Assembly: GCA_021234155.1 (NCBI GenBank)
Contig: JAJEKV010000012.1
Coordinates: forward strand, 7,530,448 to 7,594,447
Length of the DNA stretch: 64,000 nt
Source of the DNA: Isoetes taiwanensis
Lineage: Eukaryota; Streptophyta; Lycopodiopsida; Isoetales; Isoetaceae
Direction of reading: 5' to 3'
The translations under genes were made by a program, and so were the position numbers. The notes beneath the pieces were generated by a model that saw nothing but the letters and a program-made list of their open reading frames with translations, ran no database searches and was not told the DNA's origin. Positions 11,688 to 23,436 of the stretch are shown here, piece by piece (position 1 is the first letter of the stretch; every line of letters starts with the position of its first letter).

Positions 11688-11950
11688 CCTTTTTTTTTTG
11701 GGAGGAAGGAAGGAAGGAAGGTTCTTTTATCGATCATGAGGCCAATCGGGCCTATGGGACCCAAATTACAGTGCAAACAAGTCGTTGCTACCCGGATTAA
11801 AAACCCCCTTACGAGGGAAAACTGTCAAGAACAACAAGCCTGGTGCAAACATAAATATGGGAGGGATTTCTCCTCCCATACTAAAAGGAACAGGTTGTCC
11901 ATGGCCCTGGCAAGGTGGGATTCAGACTTCTTGTGTCTATAAGACATAAA
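11688..11950 (-). mobile_element. 5'-truncated LINE 3' end, minus orientation
   Basis: The plus strand shows a T-run (about 11690-11699) followed by GGAGGAAGGAAGGAAGG. On the minus strand this reads as a GATAAAAGAACC 3' UTR ending in poly(A). Upstream on the minus strand is the phrase GTTTTTAATCCGGG, typical of LINE 3' UTRs and repeated at about 29720. No clear target duplication was found. Confidence 0.4.
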
Positions 11951-11973
11951 TGCAAGAAAGATAAGGTGACTGT

Positions 11974-12395
11974 TGAAAGGAATTTGATCAAATATTACAT
12001 TCACTATTCAACCATTAGATATTACACATGTCATACACTTAGACAATATTGAGCTTAACCATTAGTAACGAAACTCAATCATATACTCAGAAGACAAACT
12101 TTGATCGATCATAGTAAACAGCCTGATCATCTGTTATGCTTAGAATTCTACTTATACATACTATGGGATCACCGCTTAGCAGTGATCCAAGAATCAACAC
12201 CTTTGGATCAGCCTGTCGGTTGCTAGATCCATGGTTTTGCAACCACCTGGCCGGTGACACTGTTCACCGAGCTAGGTTTATGGGATAATTCACAAAGTAA
12301 ATATTTTACAACCTAAGACCATAGTCTTTAGGTATTTGAATATTCAATGATACATATGTTACCTTAGGTTAATCGATGTTCTACCATTTCCATCA
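11974..12395 (-). repeat. 3' LTR of the copia element
   Basis: Bounded by TG...CA. It aligns end to end with 24835-25256. The outer end abuts ACTGT and the inner end is followed by the polypurine tract. Confidence 0.9.
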
Positions 12396-12404
12396 CTCCC
12401 CTTT
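12396..12404 (-). other. Polypurine tract of the copia element
   Basis: The minus strand reads AAAGGGGAG immediately before the LTR start TGATGG. This is the expected plus-strand primer site. Confidence 0.75.
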
Positions 12405-14181
12405 CATTGAATATTCCTGTATAGGTCTGTTGCAGGCTTCAGCATCTTGTATTTTTATTTTTTCTCTTAACCTGTTAAACCTTGGTTCTCTGAGAGCTTT
12501 GGTCAGTATATCTGCCATTTGATCTTCTGTTGACACATAATTCACATAAATAATTTGCCTTTGTACCATCTCCCTAATAAAATGTTGTTTCATTTCTATG
12601 TATTTTGATCTTTCATGAAGCACAGGATTTTTTGTCATAGCTATTCCACTAGCACTGTCAGACCATAATACTGTTGGTTCACAACTTTTTATTCCAAATT
12701 CTTTTTTCTAACCTTCTTATCCAAATTATCTCCTTAGCTGCCAATGTAATAGCAGAATATTCTGCTTCAGCACTTGACAATGCCACAGTGTTTTGTTTCT
12801 TGCATTTCTAGCTTACTGGATTTTATCCAATCATTACTATATATCCAGATGTTGAATGTCTATTGTCAGGATCTCCACCCCAGTCTGCATCTGCATATGC
12901 ATCAAGCATGCAACCTTTATCTCTATAAGTTATCCCATAATTCATTGTCCCCTTTAAATATCTTAATATTTGTTTGGCTGCTCCCCAATGCTGTCTCCCA
13001 GGGTTATTATTGTACCTGCTCAACAAATTTACTGCAAAAGCTATGTCTGGCCTTGTTGCTGTTGCTATATGCAGTAAACATCCAATCAAACCCCTATATA
13101 TATTCTATTCCTATATTCTATTCTATTCTATTCTATTCTATATATGGAACCCTTTTCATATATTGTATTTCTTCCTCTGTATTAGGGCACATCTTCTGGC
13201 TGATCTTGTGACCTGGTACCAATGGTGTATTTGCAATATTACATTCTGACATATTGAATCTTTCTAGAATACCTTGTATATAATCTGCTTGACTGAGACT
13301 TATAACTTTGTCATCTCGATTCCTCATGACTTTTATTCCCAAGAATTTCTTCAATTCACCTAAGTCAGTCATCTTAAACCTGGATTTCAGCAGATTTTTG
13401 CAAGTTCCCAAACAATCTACATTATTTGAAAACATTACACAATCATCAACATATAAAGCTATTAGGCAAAACTGCTCACCTTGTTTGAAGATGTACAAGT
13501 TTCCATCTCCATTTAATTTCATAAATCCCTCTCCATTAAATATTAAAAACTATTCTTATTCTTATTAAATACTTGTCCATGCACTTATACCAAGCCCTGG
13601 GTGATTGTTTAAGCCCATAAACCGCTTTCTTTAGCTTCCAAATTTTTCCTTCTTTTTTTTCAAACCCTTTTGGAGGTTTCATGAATATTTCTTCGTCTAA
13701 TTCTGCATTGAGAAATGCAGTGCTCACATCCACATGATGAATTTCTAGATTCAAAGAATTTGCTAGTGTCAACATTATCCTTATGCTTGCCATTTTCACT
13801 ATTGGTGAATAAGTATCATTGTAATCCACTCCCTTTTGCTGGAAAAAACCCTGAGCCACAAGCCTTACCTTAAACTTTCTTTCCCCATTAGGTAGTTCCT
13901 TTATTTTGAACAGCCATTTATTTCTTACAATGTTCCTGTTTTCTGGTTTGTTCACCACTTCATATGTTCCAGTTCTTATAAATGCTTGCATTTCTTCTGA
14001 CGTTGCCTTTTCCCATTGCTTGTTGTTTTTATTCTTTATAGCTTCTTCATATGTCAAAGGTACATTACTGTCCAATACTGCCATTAAGGCTGGAGCTATT
14101 TCTTCCTCAAGAATTTCTAATCTTTTACTTTTCCCATCTTCTTCTCTTCCAAGCTCATTGATTCTAATGCCTTTGTCTTCT

Positions 14182-14196
14182 AATTCTTTCCTTAAT
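14182..14196. repeat. Left target-site duplication of the nested LINE
   Basis: AATTCTTTCCTTAAT is identical to 22233-22247. Removing one copy plus 14197-22232 restores the copia reading frame through the Arg-Lys-Glu-Leu-Glu junction. Confidence 0.92.
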
Positions 14197-14408
14197 GGAA
14201 AATTTTCCACTAATGAGAAATATGTCGCGTGCGCCATATTTCTTAATTTTTTTGTCTCTTCCCTCCTTTTCTGTTACAAATATTTTCTTGATAAAAATTC
14301 GAGCCTACAACTCGATCTGAGCCATCTCTGATCGAATTTTCTGGGTGATCTATCAGCTGGCCCTGTAGAGGGTCAGCAAATTTGTGTTCTCCTCGATCCT
14401 AGCTCTGT

Positions 14409-14705
14409 ATGGATACTAAAATTTTCTCAATTGTCAAACAGGGAGACAGATTTACATGTGGTTTTCTATGTGGCTCCTCTTCTGAACTGTGGAATTCTTT
14501 AATTGTTAATCAGTGGTTTCCAGATCATCTCTTTCAGAAAGAATACACTTTCATCCCAAGTTGCACAGAATTTGAAGTTCAAATGCTCGACTCCTGGCTG
14601 GAAGAATTCATTGGTAATAAGCATATCTCTGCTACAGGTATATTTAGAGTCAATTGTGAATGGACAGAAGAAAAGATAATGGTGAAAGTTTATTCCGAGC
14701 AATAA
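14409..14705 (+). CDS. Small ORF in the LINE 5' region (98 aa)
   Basis: ATG at 14409 opens 98 codons ending at 14705, upstream of ORF1 and in another frame. The peptide has FTCGFLCGSSSELWNSL and a Trp-rich C-terminal half (DSWLEEFIGNKH). I recognise no domain. Its position is like ORF0 or a 5' accessory ORF, but it may be an upstream ORF without a protein role. Confidence 0.4.
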   Translation: MDTKIFSIVKQGDRFTCGFLCGSSSELWNSLIVNQWFPDHLFQKEYTFIPSCTEFEVQMLDSWLEEFIGNKHISATGIFRVNCEWTEEKIMVKVYSEQ

Positions 14706-14893
14706 ACTGTTCATTTCTTTGCCTTGGTTGCAAGCTTTGGCAATTTTTGGTTTTCTGGCCCTCTAGTTGGTAGTTTGCTTCTTAGCTCTCATTTCTTTCT
14801 TCCTCTAATTTTTCTACCAGTTTTAGTCCTCTGTGCAATTTATCCATCCTTTCTGCCTCCCTTGTTATTTCCTCCTGTAATTTTTTGAATTTA

Positions 14894-17577
14894 ATGGCTT
14901 CGGTCGAAATTTCAAAAAAAGAGAAAAATATCTCAGCAAAAACCCTAAAGTTCAACTCCATCCCTCTTCTGCACCAATTTATGCTCCTGCCCGCCAGCGA
15001 TCGAGCCGATCTTCTTTCCTTTATTAAATTTGGGGATTTTTCTGACTCTGGCAGCCTTCTTAAAGGAATGTATCACCTTGATCGCTCCACTCCCATATGG
15101 GATGATCTCTCGAAGGATCCTGGATACAATGGCGTCCCAGCCCTTGATGCAAATGGCATCCCCATTCGTAATGAACCTCAAAGGCCAATTGTTGAAGTGA
15201 TCACTGATCAAGATCTCGCAAGAAATTTGGATCGAATGAAAGCTGATACCCCGCCCTCTGTTCATCTGTTCAAAGGTATTAAGCTTCATTCCTCTGTCAT
15301 TGCTTCAAGAATTCAGTCATTGCAAAACTCTGCTGTAGTGGTTAGGGTTGACAAAGTTGGGTTGAAAATTGAGAGATTGTGGGACCAGCTTTTAAAGCTT
15401 CACAAAGGGATTATCATTAACTCCATTTTCTGGTTAAACTTTCCCTACATCATGATCGAGTGTGGTTCCTCTAGAACTGCCAATTTCTTTCTCAAGACTG
15501 GTCGACTCACATGTGATACATTCCAGTTAAATTTTCTTAAATGGAGTCCTACTCTCTCTCTTCCTGATTTCGATAAGCTTTGTGTTGCTCATGTGCAAAT
15601 GGATGACCTCAGCCCAATTTACTGGCATGAAGAGTGTTTTTCACAAATCTTCAATTCTATTGGAACTTACATTGCAACAGAATTCTCTTCCTTTAAACCA
15701 CCGAGATGTTATGTTCAAATTGACTTTTCTAAGCCCATTCCAACAGCCATTCCATTCATTGACTTCTTTGGATCTAAAGCATCTATTCAATTAAGGTGAG
15801 TAGGTCTACCAAATCTCTGCCAAGCTTGCAACTCTAGGCATTTTGCTTGCTCTAAGTGCTCAATATCAGTAGAAAAGGAACAGGGAAATTACACAGACAT
15901 CATGAATAGATACTCAGTCCAGGTCTCTGACATTCAAACTCAACATTTGGTGATTCAAGACAAGAAGACTGCAGACATAAACAACTCTTGGAAAGTCAAT
16001 GTCAATGGTAGTCAGAAGAGAATTCAAAAAAAAAAGGCAATGGCTCAAGGAAAATTGGCATCAAATATTGATCAATCTCAAGCTCATAATTTTTCATCAG
16101 GTTACTCTGGTTACTCATCTCTGTCTCAGCCTTCAAGTAAAATTAAAATATTAAACAGGGGCAATATGGTCCCTTTCACACCAAGCCTTTCCCTATTGAG
16201 AACTATAAGTTGAAAGGACCAGTTCAGGTGGCCAGAGCTTATCAAGACAGATCACTTGCAAAGGGGAAGGCTCCACTGGTTCCAAGCACAGATGATTTGC
16301 ATAATACTTTGAACTCCATCTTGGAATTCAGTAAAGATATCTTGCCTCACAAAAATAAAGGGATTGTCATACACTCAAGTTCTGGTCCATATTCAAAGGT
16401 TAAAGGCAAGCACAGTGGAAATCCAGTTTACAAAGATAAGACTGGCAATGACAAAAACACAGCAAAAGCTATATCCATTGGAAATGAGATTTCATTAATT
16501 ATAGATAAGGAAAGTTCAGAAGAATGTTATGTGCAGAACAAAGAAACTGTGCACCTTAGCTCAAAAGCTAAGGAAAGTGAGAATATTAAGCAAAATATTG
16601 AGCAGAACAAGGAAAATGAGCATCTAGGCTCAAAATTATATTTGACTTCTGACTTGCAAGCTCCACCAACACAGGATATATCTTCATCAACACATCAAGA
16701 TATTTTGACCAACTCAACCAATGAAACTTCTTCAAAGGTCTATTGTTCAAATAGTTTCAATATTCTTACTGATTTATCTGAGGATTTTTGTGCAGACACA
16801 TTGGAGCCAATTACCTTTGTCCCTTCATCCATTGAACCTCCTCCCTCAATCATTCATGAACCGGACCTAACTGGCCTAATTGACCTATCTTCACACACAA
16901 ATCCTTTGCCACTTTCCCCTGATAACTTTGGTGGCCTATCCCCAGTAATTGCAGACCAGATAGCAGAGCTTCAAAAGGATTTGAATTTATATGATTTGGT
17001 CATCAAGGACTCTCAGGACATCTCCCAGGAATCCAGTGGTCTCAGAACTCATAACATTTTGGAGATGGACTGTATGGTCAACAGTATAGGGAATTGTAGG
17101 AATACAGATACAGTGAGGAATAATATTCATGATTCAGATCTGATCATAAGTTCAGTTGCTCAGCTCAACAAGTCTGTGCAAGATAAAGTTCTACAAGATC
17201 AAGCACTGAAAGCATCTCAAGTGGACTTGGAGCAACTCTCTTCCAGGCAAGATCCCAAAACTCTAAACCCAGAAAATTTAATCTCTAATTCTTTATTAAA
17301 TTATGAATGTTGTAATTCTAAATTCTGGGAATGTGCTCACTCCTTAGTGTATCCAAATAATGATAAAGAAAACTCAGCTCCTATTGCTTTTACTGAAGTT
17401 AACTGGGAAGATGATTCTTTTCTTCATAAATCTGAGGGGATTAATGCCGACTCTTCAAATTCCATTTTGCCTGAGAAACATAAAAAGGGGAAAAAGGTTA
17501 AACATAAGAAAGGCCACATCTTATCTGAAACCCCTGCAGCCAATACTAGGCAGAAGAAAAAACTAAGGAACCACTGA
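14894..17577 (+). pseudogene. LINE ORF1 (DUF4283-like domain and zinc knuckle), one stop and one frameshift
   Basis: The first in-frame ATG is 14894. Residues up to about 300 include an RRM-like DUF4283-type region (IIINSIFWLNFPYIMIE and, later, DLSPIYWHEECFSQIF). An in-frame TGA at 15797-15799 interrupts the frame, which then continues with a Cys/His cluster CQACNSRHFACSKC, resembling the zinc knuckle expected after this domain. Between about 16120 and 16160 the frame shifts to the one that is open to 17577. That region is Ser/Asn/Lys-rich, unstructured and ends very basic (KHKKGKKVKHKK). ORF1 proteins bind LINE RNA. The two lesions would prevent full-length product. Confidence 0.8.
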
Positions 17578-17610
17578 TCTTAGCTGGTTTTTTCTTTTTA
17601 TAGCTCTCTC

Positions 17611-20600
17611 ATGAAGATCTTGTCCTGGAATCTAAGGGGTATAAAAGGCCCTCTTAAAAGAAGAAGAGCCATTGCCCAAATTAGACAGTATAATGCTGAC
17701 ATTGTCATGCTTCAGGAACTGAGATTACCCCAATTTGAATGTTCCAATTTGTCTGATTGGATATCTCCAGGCTGTGCATCTATCTGGATTGAAGCTACAG
17801 GTACCTCCGGGGGATTATGTATTATCTGGAAAAACCTCAAACATACCTCGATTTACAATAGCCCCTGCAACTCTTGGCAGGTTGTTACTTTCTCCTCTTC
17901 TGAGAATAATTTTGGCATTATTAATATTTATGCATCCACAGACTCAAGAGTTAGAGAATCTATGTGGTCAAATATAGATAATTGGCTGTCAAATCATGGC
18001 AATTCAACTTGGATTTTGGGGGGAGATTTTAATAATACCCCTTCCTGGGATCTCAAGGTGGGTAAACAACTCAATCTTTCTTCCAGTGAAAAAATCTCCT
18101 GGGAAAATCTCATTGACAACCATCTCTTACATCATATCCCCTCTTCAACTGCTAAATTTACTTGGAGCAACAAACAAAAGGGCAGTAATAGAGCCTTTTG
18201 TGCCTTAGACAGGTTCTACATTACCAACTTAACTAATGGCTTTTGGGACAACTGTCTGGTTACGAGTGATGAATGTACTTCGATTTCTGATCATCAGCCT
18301 CAATTCTTATCCATAAAGCATGATAATCTGATTAAGAGACAAGGCAATGTTCCCTTCAAATTTAACTGTTCTCTTTTGAAATCTGAGGCCTTTTGTGCTG
18401 AATTCATTTCGTTTTATTCCAATCTACCAAGGGTTGACCTAAACAATCTTACATCTATGAGGGAATTCTATGCTAATATTAAAGCTGCTAAGGGGTGGAT
18501 TAAGAGTTGGGCCAAAAATCACCAGGCTCAAAAGAATGCAGAGAAGAATAAATATCTGCAGGATATTAAAAATGTCAGATTGCAATTGCAAGTTGATCCA
18601 TTGAATCCTAATTTACACCTTTTGGAGGGAAATCTGGAAAACTCCATTAAATCAATTGAGGAATTTGAAGCTAAGGGTACTGCTATATCCTGTAAGTTCA
18701 AATATCATGCCAATCTGGACAAGGGAAACTCAAAGTTTTTTTTTAGAGTGGCTAGAAGCAAGCTCATGAAATCAAATATCTCTAAAGTTACCTCAGATGA
18801 CAATACCATCCTTGACAATCACTCTGACATCTCCAGATTCTTCAACAATAAGTATGCTGAATTATTTTCCCAACAATCTGTTGATTCTAACTCTATAAAC
18901 AGGGCTAATATTTTTTATGATATGGTTAAGAATATTCCTTTTAGTCAACACTCAGATGAAATTGTATCCATGGATTCCAATCTGTCTTTTCCTCCCAGTG
19001 TTGATGAGATTTTTAAAACCCTATCTTCTTTAGCCAAGGGGAAAAGCCCTGGACCGGATGGGTTTCCTTCTGATTTTTATTTACACTTCTGGGATATTAT
19101 CAAATGTGATTTTTCTAGAATGATTCATGGATTCTGGCTATCAAATCATCTTCACCCAGCTCTTATTTCTCTAATTCCAAAAAAGGAGGATCCTACATCT
19201 TTTGCAGACTGGAGGCCAATATCTCTGACCAACACTTCCTACAAAGTATGTGCTAAAATAATTGCCAATAGGGTTAAAGGTCATCTCCAGAATGTTATTA
19301 GCCCTTCTCAATCTGCCTTTTTGCCAAATAGGTACATTCTTGACAATTACATTGCTGCTGTTGAAGGGCTACATTGGAGTAAGTATACCAGCCAAAACTG
19401 TGTTCTTTTGAAATTAGACTTCTCAAAAGCCTTTGACACTGTTCATTGGAAGTTTATCAGCTTTGCTCTGAACTATCTTGGATTCACTGATAAATTTATT
19501 AAATTGATTCTTGGATTGAACTCTCGATCTCAATCCTCTGTGCTGATAAATGGTTCCCCAACCACTTTTTTCCCTTTGGCCAGAGGGGTAAGACAAGGTT
19601 GCCCTCTAGCCCCTTACATTTTTATTGCTGTGACTGAGGTTCTTTCTCAAGTGATTAATCACCAGCAAAGTCTAGGAAAAATAAAGGGTCTAATTCTTCC
19701 AGATAATTCAACAAACTTGAATATCTTGCAATATGCAGATGACTCCTTTAGTTTCCTTCATAATGATGTCTCTAATATCACTTCATATCTTGAAATTATT
19801 AAAGCCTTTAGTGCAGCCTCTGGGATCTCTCTCAACCTTAATAAGTGTAGCATCATAGGAGAGACAGGTCAACAATCTATATGTGGGATTAATTGCATTA
19901 ATTCTTCTCAGGCTTCTAAACTTCTGGGGTTACCTCTGTCTCTGGACAATAACATCAAGGGCTTATGGAATCCTATCATTGCTAATATCAAGAGGAAGCT
20001 GAATTACTATGGCAGCTGTCTTTCCATGGCAGGCAGAACTTTAATTGCAAATAATGTTATTGCAAGCTCTCACATCTACTTTTCCTCTGCTTTTTGCTTG
20101 CACCTAAATCAATATATTTGCAGCTTGAGAAGATTGTGAGAAATTTTATTTGGGGTAAGAAACATCTTATAAATTGGAATTACCTTACTAATCCTAAATC
20201 CAAAGGTGGAATCGGGTGAAAAAATCTCTTCTTACAGGGCTCAGTATTAGTAGGCAAATATATTTGGAAAGCCCTTTTTCATAATAAAAATCCAGCTACT
20301 GTATTCATCAAGTATTGGTTGGATAAATGTAAACTCAAAGGTCACCCTTCTCTTGAGCACTCCTTTCCTTCATCTGCCTTCTTTCCAATCCAGCCTGCTC
20401 CATATATCTCTCCAATCATGAGGAACATCATCATTGCCTGGAATAAAATATCTGGTTGCTTTGATCATCAGGGTGTTTGCAAATTTAGCCTCCAAACCTC
20501 TATTTTCTGGAACTCTACTCTGTCAAATTCTAGAAGCACACCTCTTGCCTTCAAGCATCCTAGAATATATAAAAAATGGAAATCTGCTGGAATTAATACC

Positions 20601-21467
20601 ATTGGAGATCTTATCACTGATAATAGATGGACCTCTTGGACTGCTTTGAAAAGGAAAGTGAATGGTACTATATCTGATAAAAAGCTCTTTAGATCTATCA
20701 AAGTTGTCTTAGATAACTTTAATCTAGGTACCAATAACCTTCCTAGGGACTGGATTTGTGGAAATAAGCCTATCTACAAGGTCTCGGCAGTATACAGCCT
20801 GCTAGCTAATAATGGTAAACCTTCTAAAGCTAAGCACTATTGGAACATTAATGAGGAGCAAGATTCCAAACTTTGCAAGAACATCTGGCTTTCCCTATGC
20901 TCTCCTAAGATCTCCTACTTCATTTGGTTAATGGCAAACAAGAGTTTGCCTAATTTGGAATCTGTGGCTAAATTATATAATCCTAGCAGACTTAAAAAGG
21001 GTTTGGCCCCAATTTCTTCAATATGTGCTTTATGTCAAGACTCTGTGGAGACTATGATTCATATCTTTCACTGTAGGAAATTGGAAGGTTTATGGGAATG
21101 GTGTGAGAATAAATTCAATGTTAAAAAACAAAATTCCTTCATTGATTATTTTCTAACCAATGATGTTTTCTACAATACTATTATTCACATTATTTTCTGG
21201 AATATTTGGAAGCACGGGAACAGGTGTCTATATGGGAATCATCAGATGTCTATCTTCTGGATTAAAATAAATATCATCCATGAATTACAAAGTACTGCCA
21301 CTGTCCAAAAAGGGCAGAATAATTCTCTCGATGGAAAATGGACTAACATTGGAAGATTTTATGGAAAATTTAATTTATTTCAATTGCATTGTTCCAATAC
21401 TAACAGCAGCATTTTTTATGACTGTGCTAGAATATCTGGACTTCTGCAAGAGGGACTTGGACACTAG
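17611..21467 (+). pseudogene. LINE ORF2: APE endonuclease, reverse transcriptase, zf-RVT
   Basis: ATG at 17611 starts MKILSWNLRGIKGP, the typical endonuclease N-terminus. LQELRLPQ, GGDFNNTP and SISDHQP supply the endonuclease active-site motifs. RT motifs follow: GKSPGPDGFPSDFY, WRPISLTNTSYKV, LKLDFSKAFDTVHW, GVRQGCPLAPY and catalytic YADD at about residues 708-711. The frame runs to 20139; near 20090-20100 a one-base slip in a T-rich run moves the continuation to another frame. A TGA at about 20217-20219 then precedes the open tail 20319-21467, which carries a zf-RVT region (ICALCQDSVETMIHIFHC). The protein would have nicked DNA and reverse-transcribed LINE RNA. Confidence 0.88.
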
Positions 21468-21879
21468 CTTTGATCTAAGTGAAGCCAACAGATATAAAGG
21501 TCAGATTAATACACAGGTCAATGCATTCCAAGATTTCTATTGGAAGTCTAAAATTCATGAGAGAATCTTCCCGAGGCTTGAAGACTTTCCTGTCTCAGAG
21601 ATCCAGTGGGCTTATGAGTTTTGTAAAAGTATTTATCAGATGTACATCCTATTCTGGTTCTTGGAGACTACTAGCATGCACATGACAGAGAGGCAGTTTG
21701 CATATTACAGAGAATGTTATTATCACCACAGGTGTAAGGCAGATGTATATGGGAATGTGCTGATTCTGATGGCCACCTCTTGTGTTTCTGATCTTCTGGA
21801 ATGCTTAGACTGGGGCAGGCACACCAATTTTATCTTGTCACCGACCTTTTCTGATCACTTCCCATTTCTTGACTCATAA
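21280..21879 (+). CDS. Third ORF at the LINE 3' end, novel YRECYY..HR domain
   Basis: ATG 21280 opens 199 codons that overlap the ORF2 tail in a different frame and end at 21879, before the 3' UTR. The C-terminal half has WAYEFCKSIYQ, MTERQFAYYRECYYHHR and KADVYGNVLILMAT. A clear homologue of this half is at 38130-38310. There the bases differ but the protein wording (YRECYYYHRGQADAYGN) is kept, which suggests selection on protein. I know of no named domain with this signature. It could be an accessory LINE protein, or the ancestral C-terminus of ORF2 displaced by a frameshift. Confidence 0.5.
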   Translation: MNYKVLPLSKKGRIILSMENGLTLEDFMENLIYFNCIVPILTAAFFMTVLEYLDFCKRDLDTSFDLSEANRYKGQINTQVNAFQDFYWKSKIHERIFPRLEDFPVSEIQWAYEFCKSIYQMYILFWFLETTSMHMTERQFAYYRECYYHHRCKADVYGNVLILMATSCVSDLLECLDWGRHTNFILSPTFSDHFPFLDS

Positions 21880-22232
21880 AACCACTCTTCTTAGCTAATC
21901 TGCCTTGTGCAGACATTTTTCACTTCTCTTTTTCAGGTAATTGGCAACTATGTGCTGTTCAGGAACCCTTGCATACTTCAGTCATCAACAAAAAGGATTC
22001 AACATGTCTACTGCTCGAGATCACTTCTGAAATCTAAAGTTTTTTCTGCTATATTTGGATTATCATTTCAAGTTTCCAATTTTGGACAGGCATTATAACT
22101 GGTGATATGCCATTATATATTTTGCTTAATTCTGTTCTAGTATTTTGATCACTCATGGTCAAATACTTGAATTTCACGTACTTTCTAATCTATAATTAAT
22201 GAAAAAAATCTCATTCCCTCAAAAAAAAAAAA
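21880..22232 (+). other. LINE 3' UTR and poly(A)
   Basis: Non-coding tail ending AATTAATGAAAAAAATCTC, then CATTCCCTC and a pure A-run from 22221 into the target duplication. A similar ending (ATTAATGTGAAAAATTTCTC) occurs at about 38518. Confidence 0.8.
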
Positions 22233-22247
22233 AATTCTTTCCTTAAT
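22233..22247. repeat. Right target-site duplication of the nested LINE
   Basis: AATTCTTTCCTTAAT, identical to 14182-14196. Its first two A residues also merge with the poly(A) run. Confidence 0.92.
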
Positions 22248-23395
22248 CTTTCAGCCTCAGACATCCTTTTTCTTTGTCTTATTGTGCTTCCTTCACCCTG
22301 TATTGGCATATTTAAATTGTTCTTCCCTTCAATATTCACACTTCCTGTTTTATTTTCACAACTTTCAGACTTATCAAAGTCTTCTTCATCACTACTGAGT
22401 TCTATGTCATGTTTAACAATTTCCTCATTAATATCTCGGTCTGATTTTGCAAAATTAGGCTCCTTCCTGTCTTTATATAATTGTTCCTCAACAAATACAA
22501 CATCTCTGCTTATTATTATCTTCCCTTTATTAGGTTCAAATAATCTATAGGCCTTTGCCTCTTCATCATAACCAACTAGAAATGCAACTTGTGCCCTATC
22601 ATTCAATTTGCTTCTTAACTCCTCTGGTATATGGACATAAGCCATACATCCATAGGTTCTAAAACCCTGATATGATGGTATTTTGTTTGACCATAATGTT
22701 TCTGGTATTTCTCCATCAATACTAACACTTGGTAGTCTATTCTGTATGTAAATTGCAGTCTTCAATGCTTCTTCCCAAAGCTTATTTGGCAGACCAGCAT
22801 GCTTAAGCATGGCTCTAACAGCATTTAGACATGTTCTATTCTTTCTTTCAGCCACCCCATTCTGCTAGGGAGAATATCTACATGTTAGCTGCCTCCTTAT
22901 TCCTTTTTCAATACAAAATGCTTTAAATTTTCTTGAAATATATTCACCTCCTCTGTCTGACCTCAAACATTTTACTTTGTACCCTGTTTCTCTCTCTACT
23001 TCAGTGACATACTCCTTGAATGCTCTTAAAACTTCAAATTTCCTTGACAAACAATAACATTTTGCCTTCCTAGTAAAATCGTCTATAAATGTAATGAAGT
23101 ACCTTTTTCCAGTGCAGCTTCTTTTGTTGAGAGGACCACATATGTCAGTGTGAACCAGCTCTAAAGGTATCTCTGCTCTTTTGTGTCTTCTAGGGAAGGG
23201 AAGTCTCGTGCTCTTTCCTATCATGCATCCCCTGCACACAAAGTTATGTTGCTCCTCATTCATGGCATCAATATATCCCAATTTACTTAATGCCTTTACA
23301 TTTTTCATGTTTGTATGTCCCAAACGTTCATGCCAGGTCTTCAAGGTTGGGACTGATGCAATGTTTATCATTGGAATTGTTTCACATGTACTCAT
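22248..23395 (-). pseudogene. Copia integrase (GAG-pre-integrase and DDE core)
   Basis: The minus strand shows the zinc-binding GAG-pre-integrase start (WHERLGHTNMKN, then CRGCMIGKSTRLPF). The integrase core follows with catalytic Asp in VHTDICGP, Asp in CLRSDRGGEY and Glu in NGMAERKNRT. A single TAG at about 22867 interrupts the core just before the third catalytic region. The linker ends exactly at the LINE target site (SEAERLRKE). Confidence 0.85.
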
Positions 23396-23436
23396 TTTCT
23401 ATTGGTCTCCGTGGACGTTAAAAAAACTATTCTATT

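Larger units (their letters stand above)
12393..14196 (-). pseudogene. Copia reverse transcriptase and RNase H (3' part of pol)
   Basis: The minus strand continues pol directly from the LINE target site. The RT has WLFKIKELPNGERKFKVRLV, VDVSTAFLNAEL and the catalytic YVDD (LIALYVDDCVMFS). RNase H follows with ATRPDIAFAVNLLSR, YADADWGGDPDNRHSTSGY and, near the end, SKYIEMKQHFIREMV and MADILTKALREP. Two short AT-rich insertions (13102-13137 and 13542-13563) and further indels break the frame. The reading stops at the polypurine tract. Confidence 0.85.
14197..22232 (+). mobile_element. Full-length LINE, about 8.0 kb, inserted in copia pol
   Basis: The element begins directly after the left 15-bp duplication and ends in a poly(A) run before the right copy. 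It has a 5' region with a 98-codon ORF and a long ORF1 (14894-17577). ORF2 has an APE endonuclease, RT and zinc-knuckle tail (17611-21467), and there is an unusual third ORF (21280-21879). It resembles plant L1 elements: a DUF4283-like ORF1 domain and RT with YADD. One nonsense codon and one frameshift occur in ORF1, and a frameshift plus a nonsense codon in ORF2. The insertion is therefore fairly recent but inactive, and younger than the copia it interrupts. Confidence 0.92.

Noticed and set aside
13535-13570. Simple microsatellite expansion as the explanation
   Set aside because: The exact ATTAAAT duplications on both sides and the AAAAACTATTC lead-in favour insertion, although expansion is not fully excluded.
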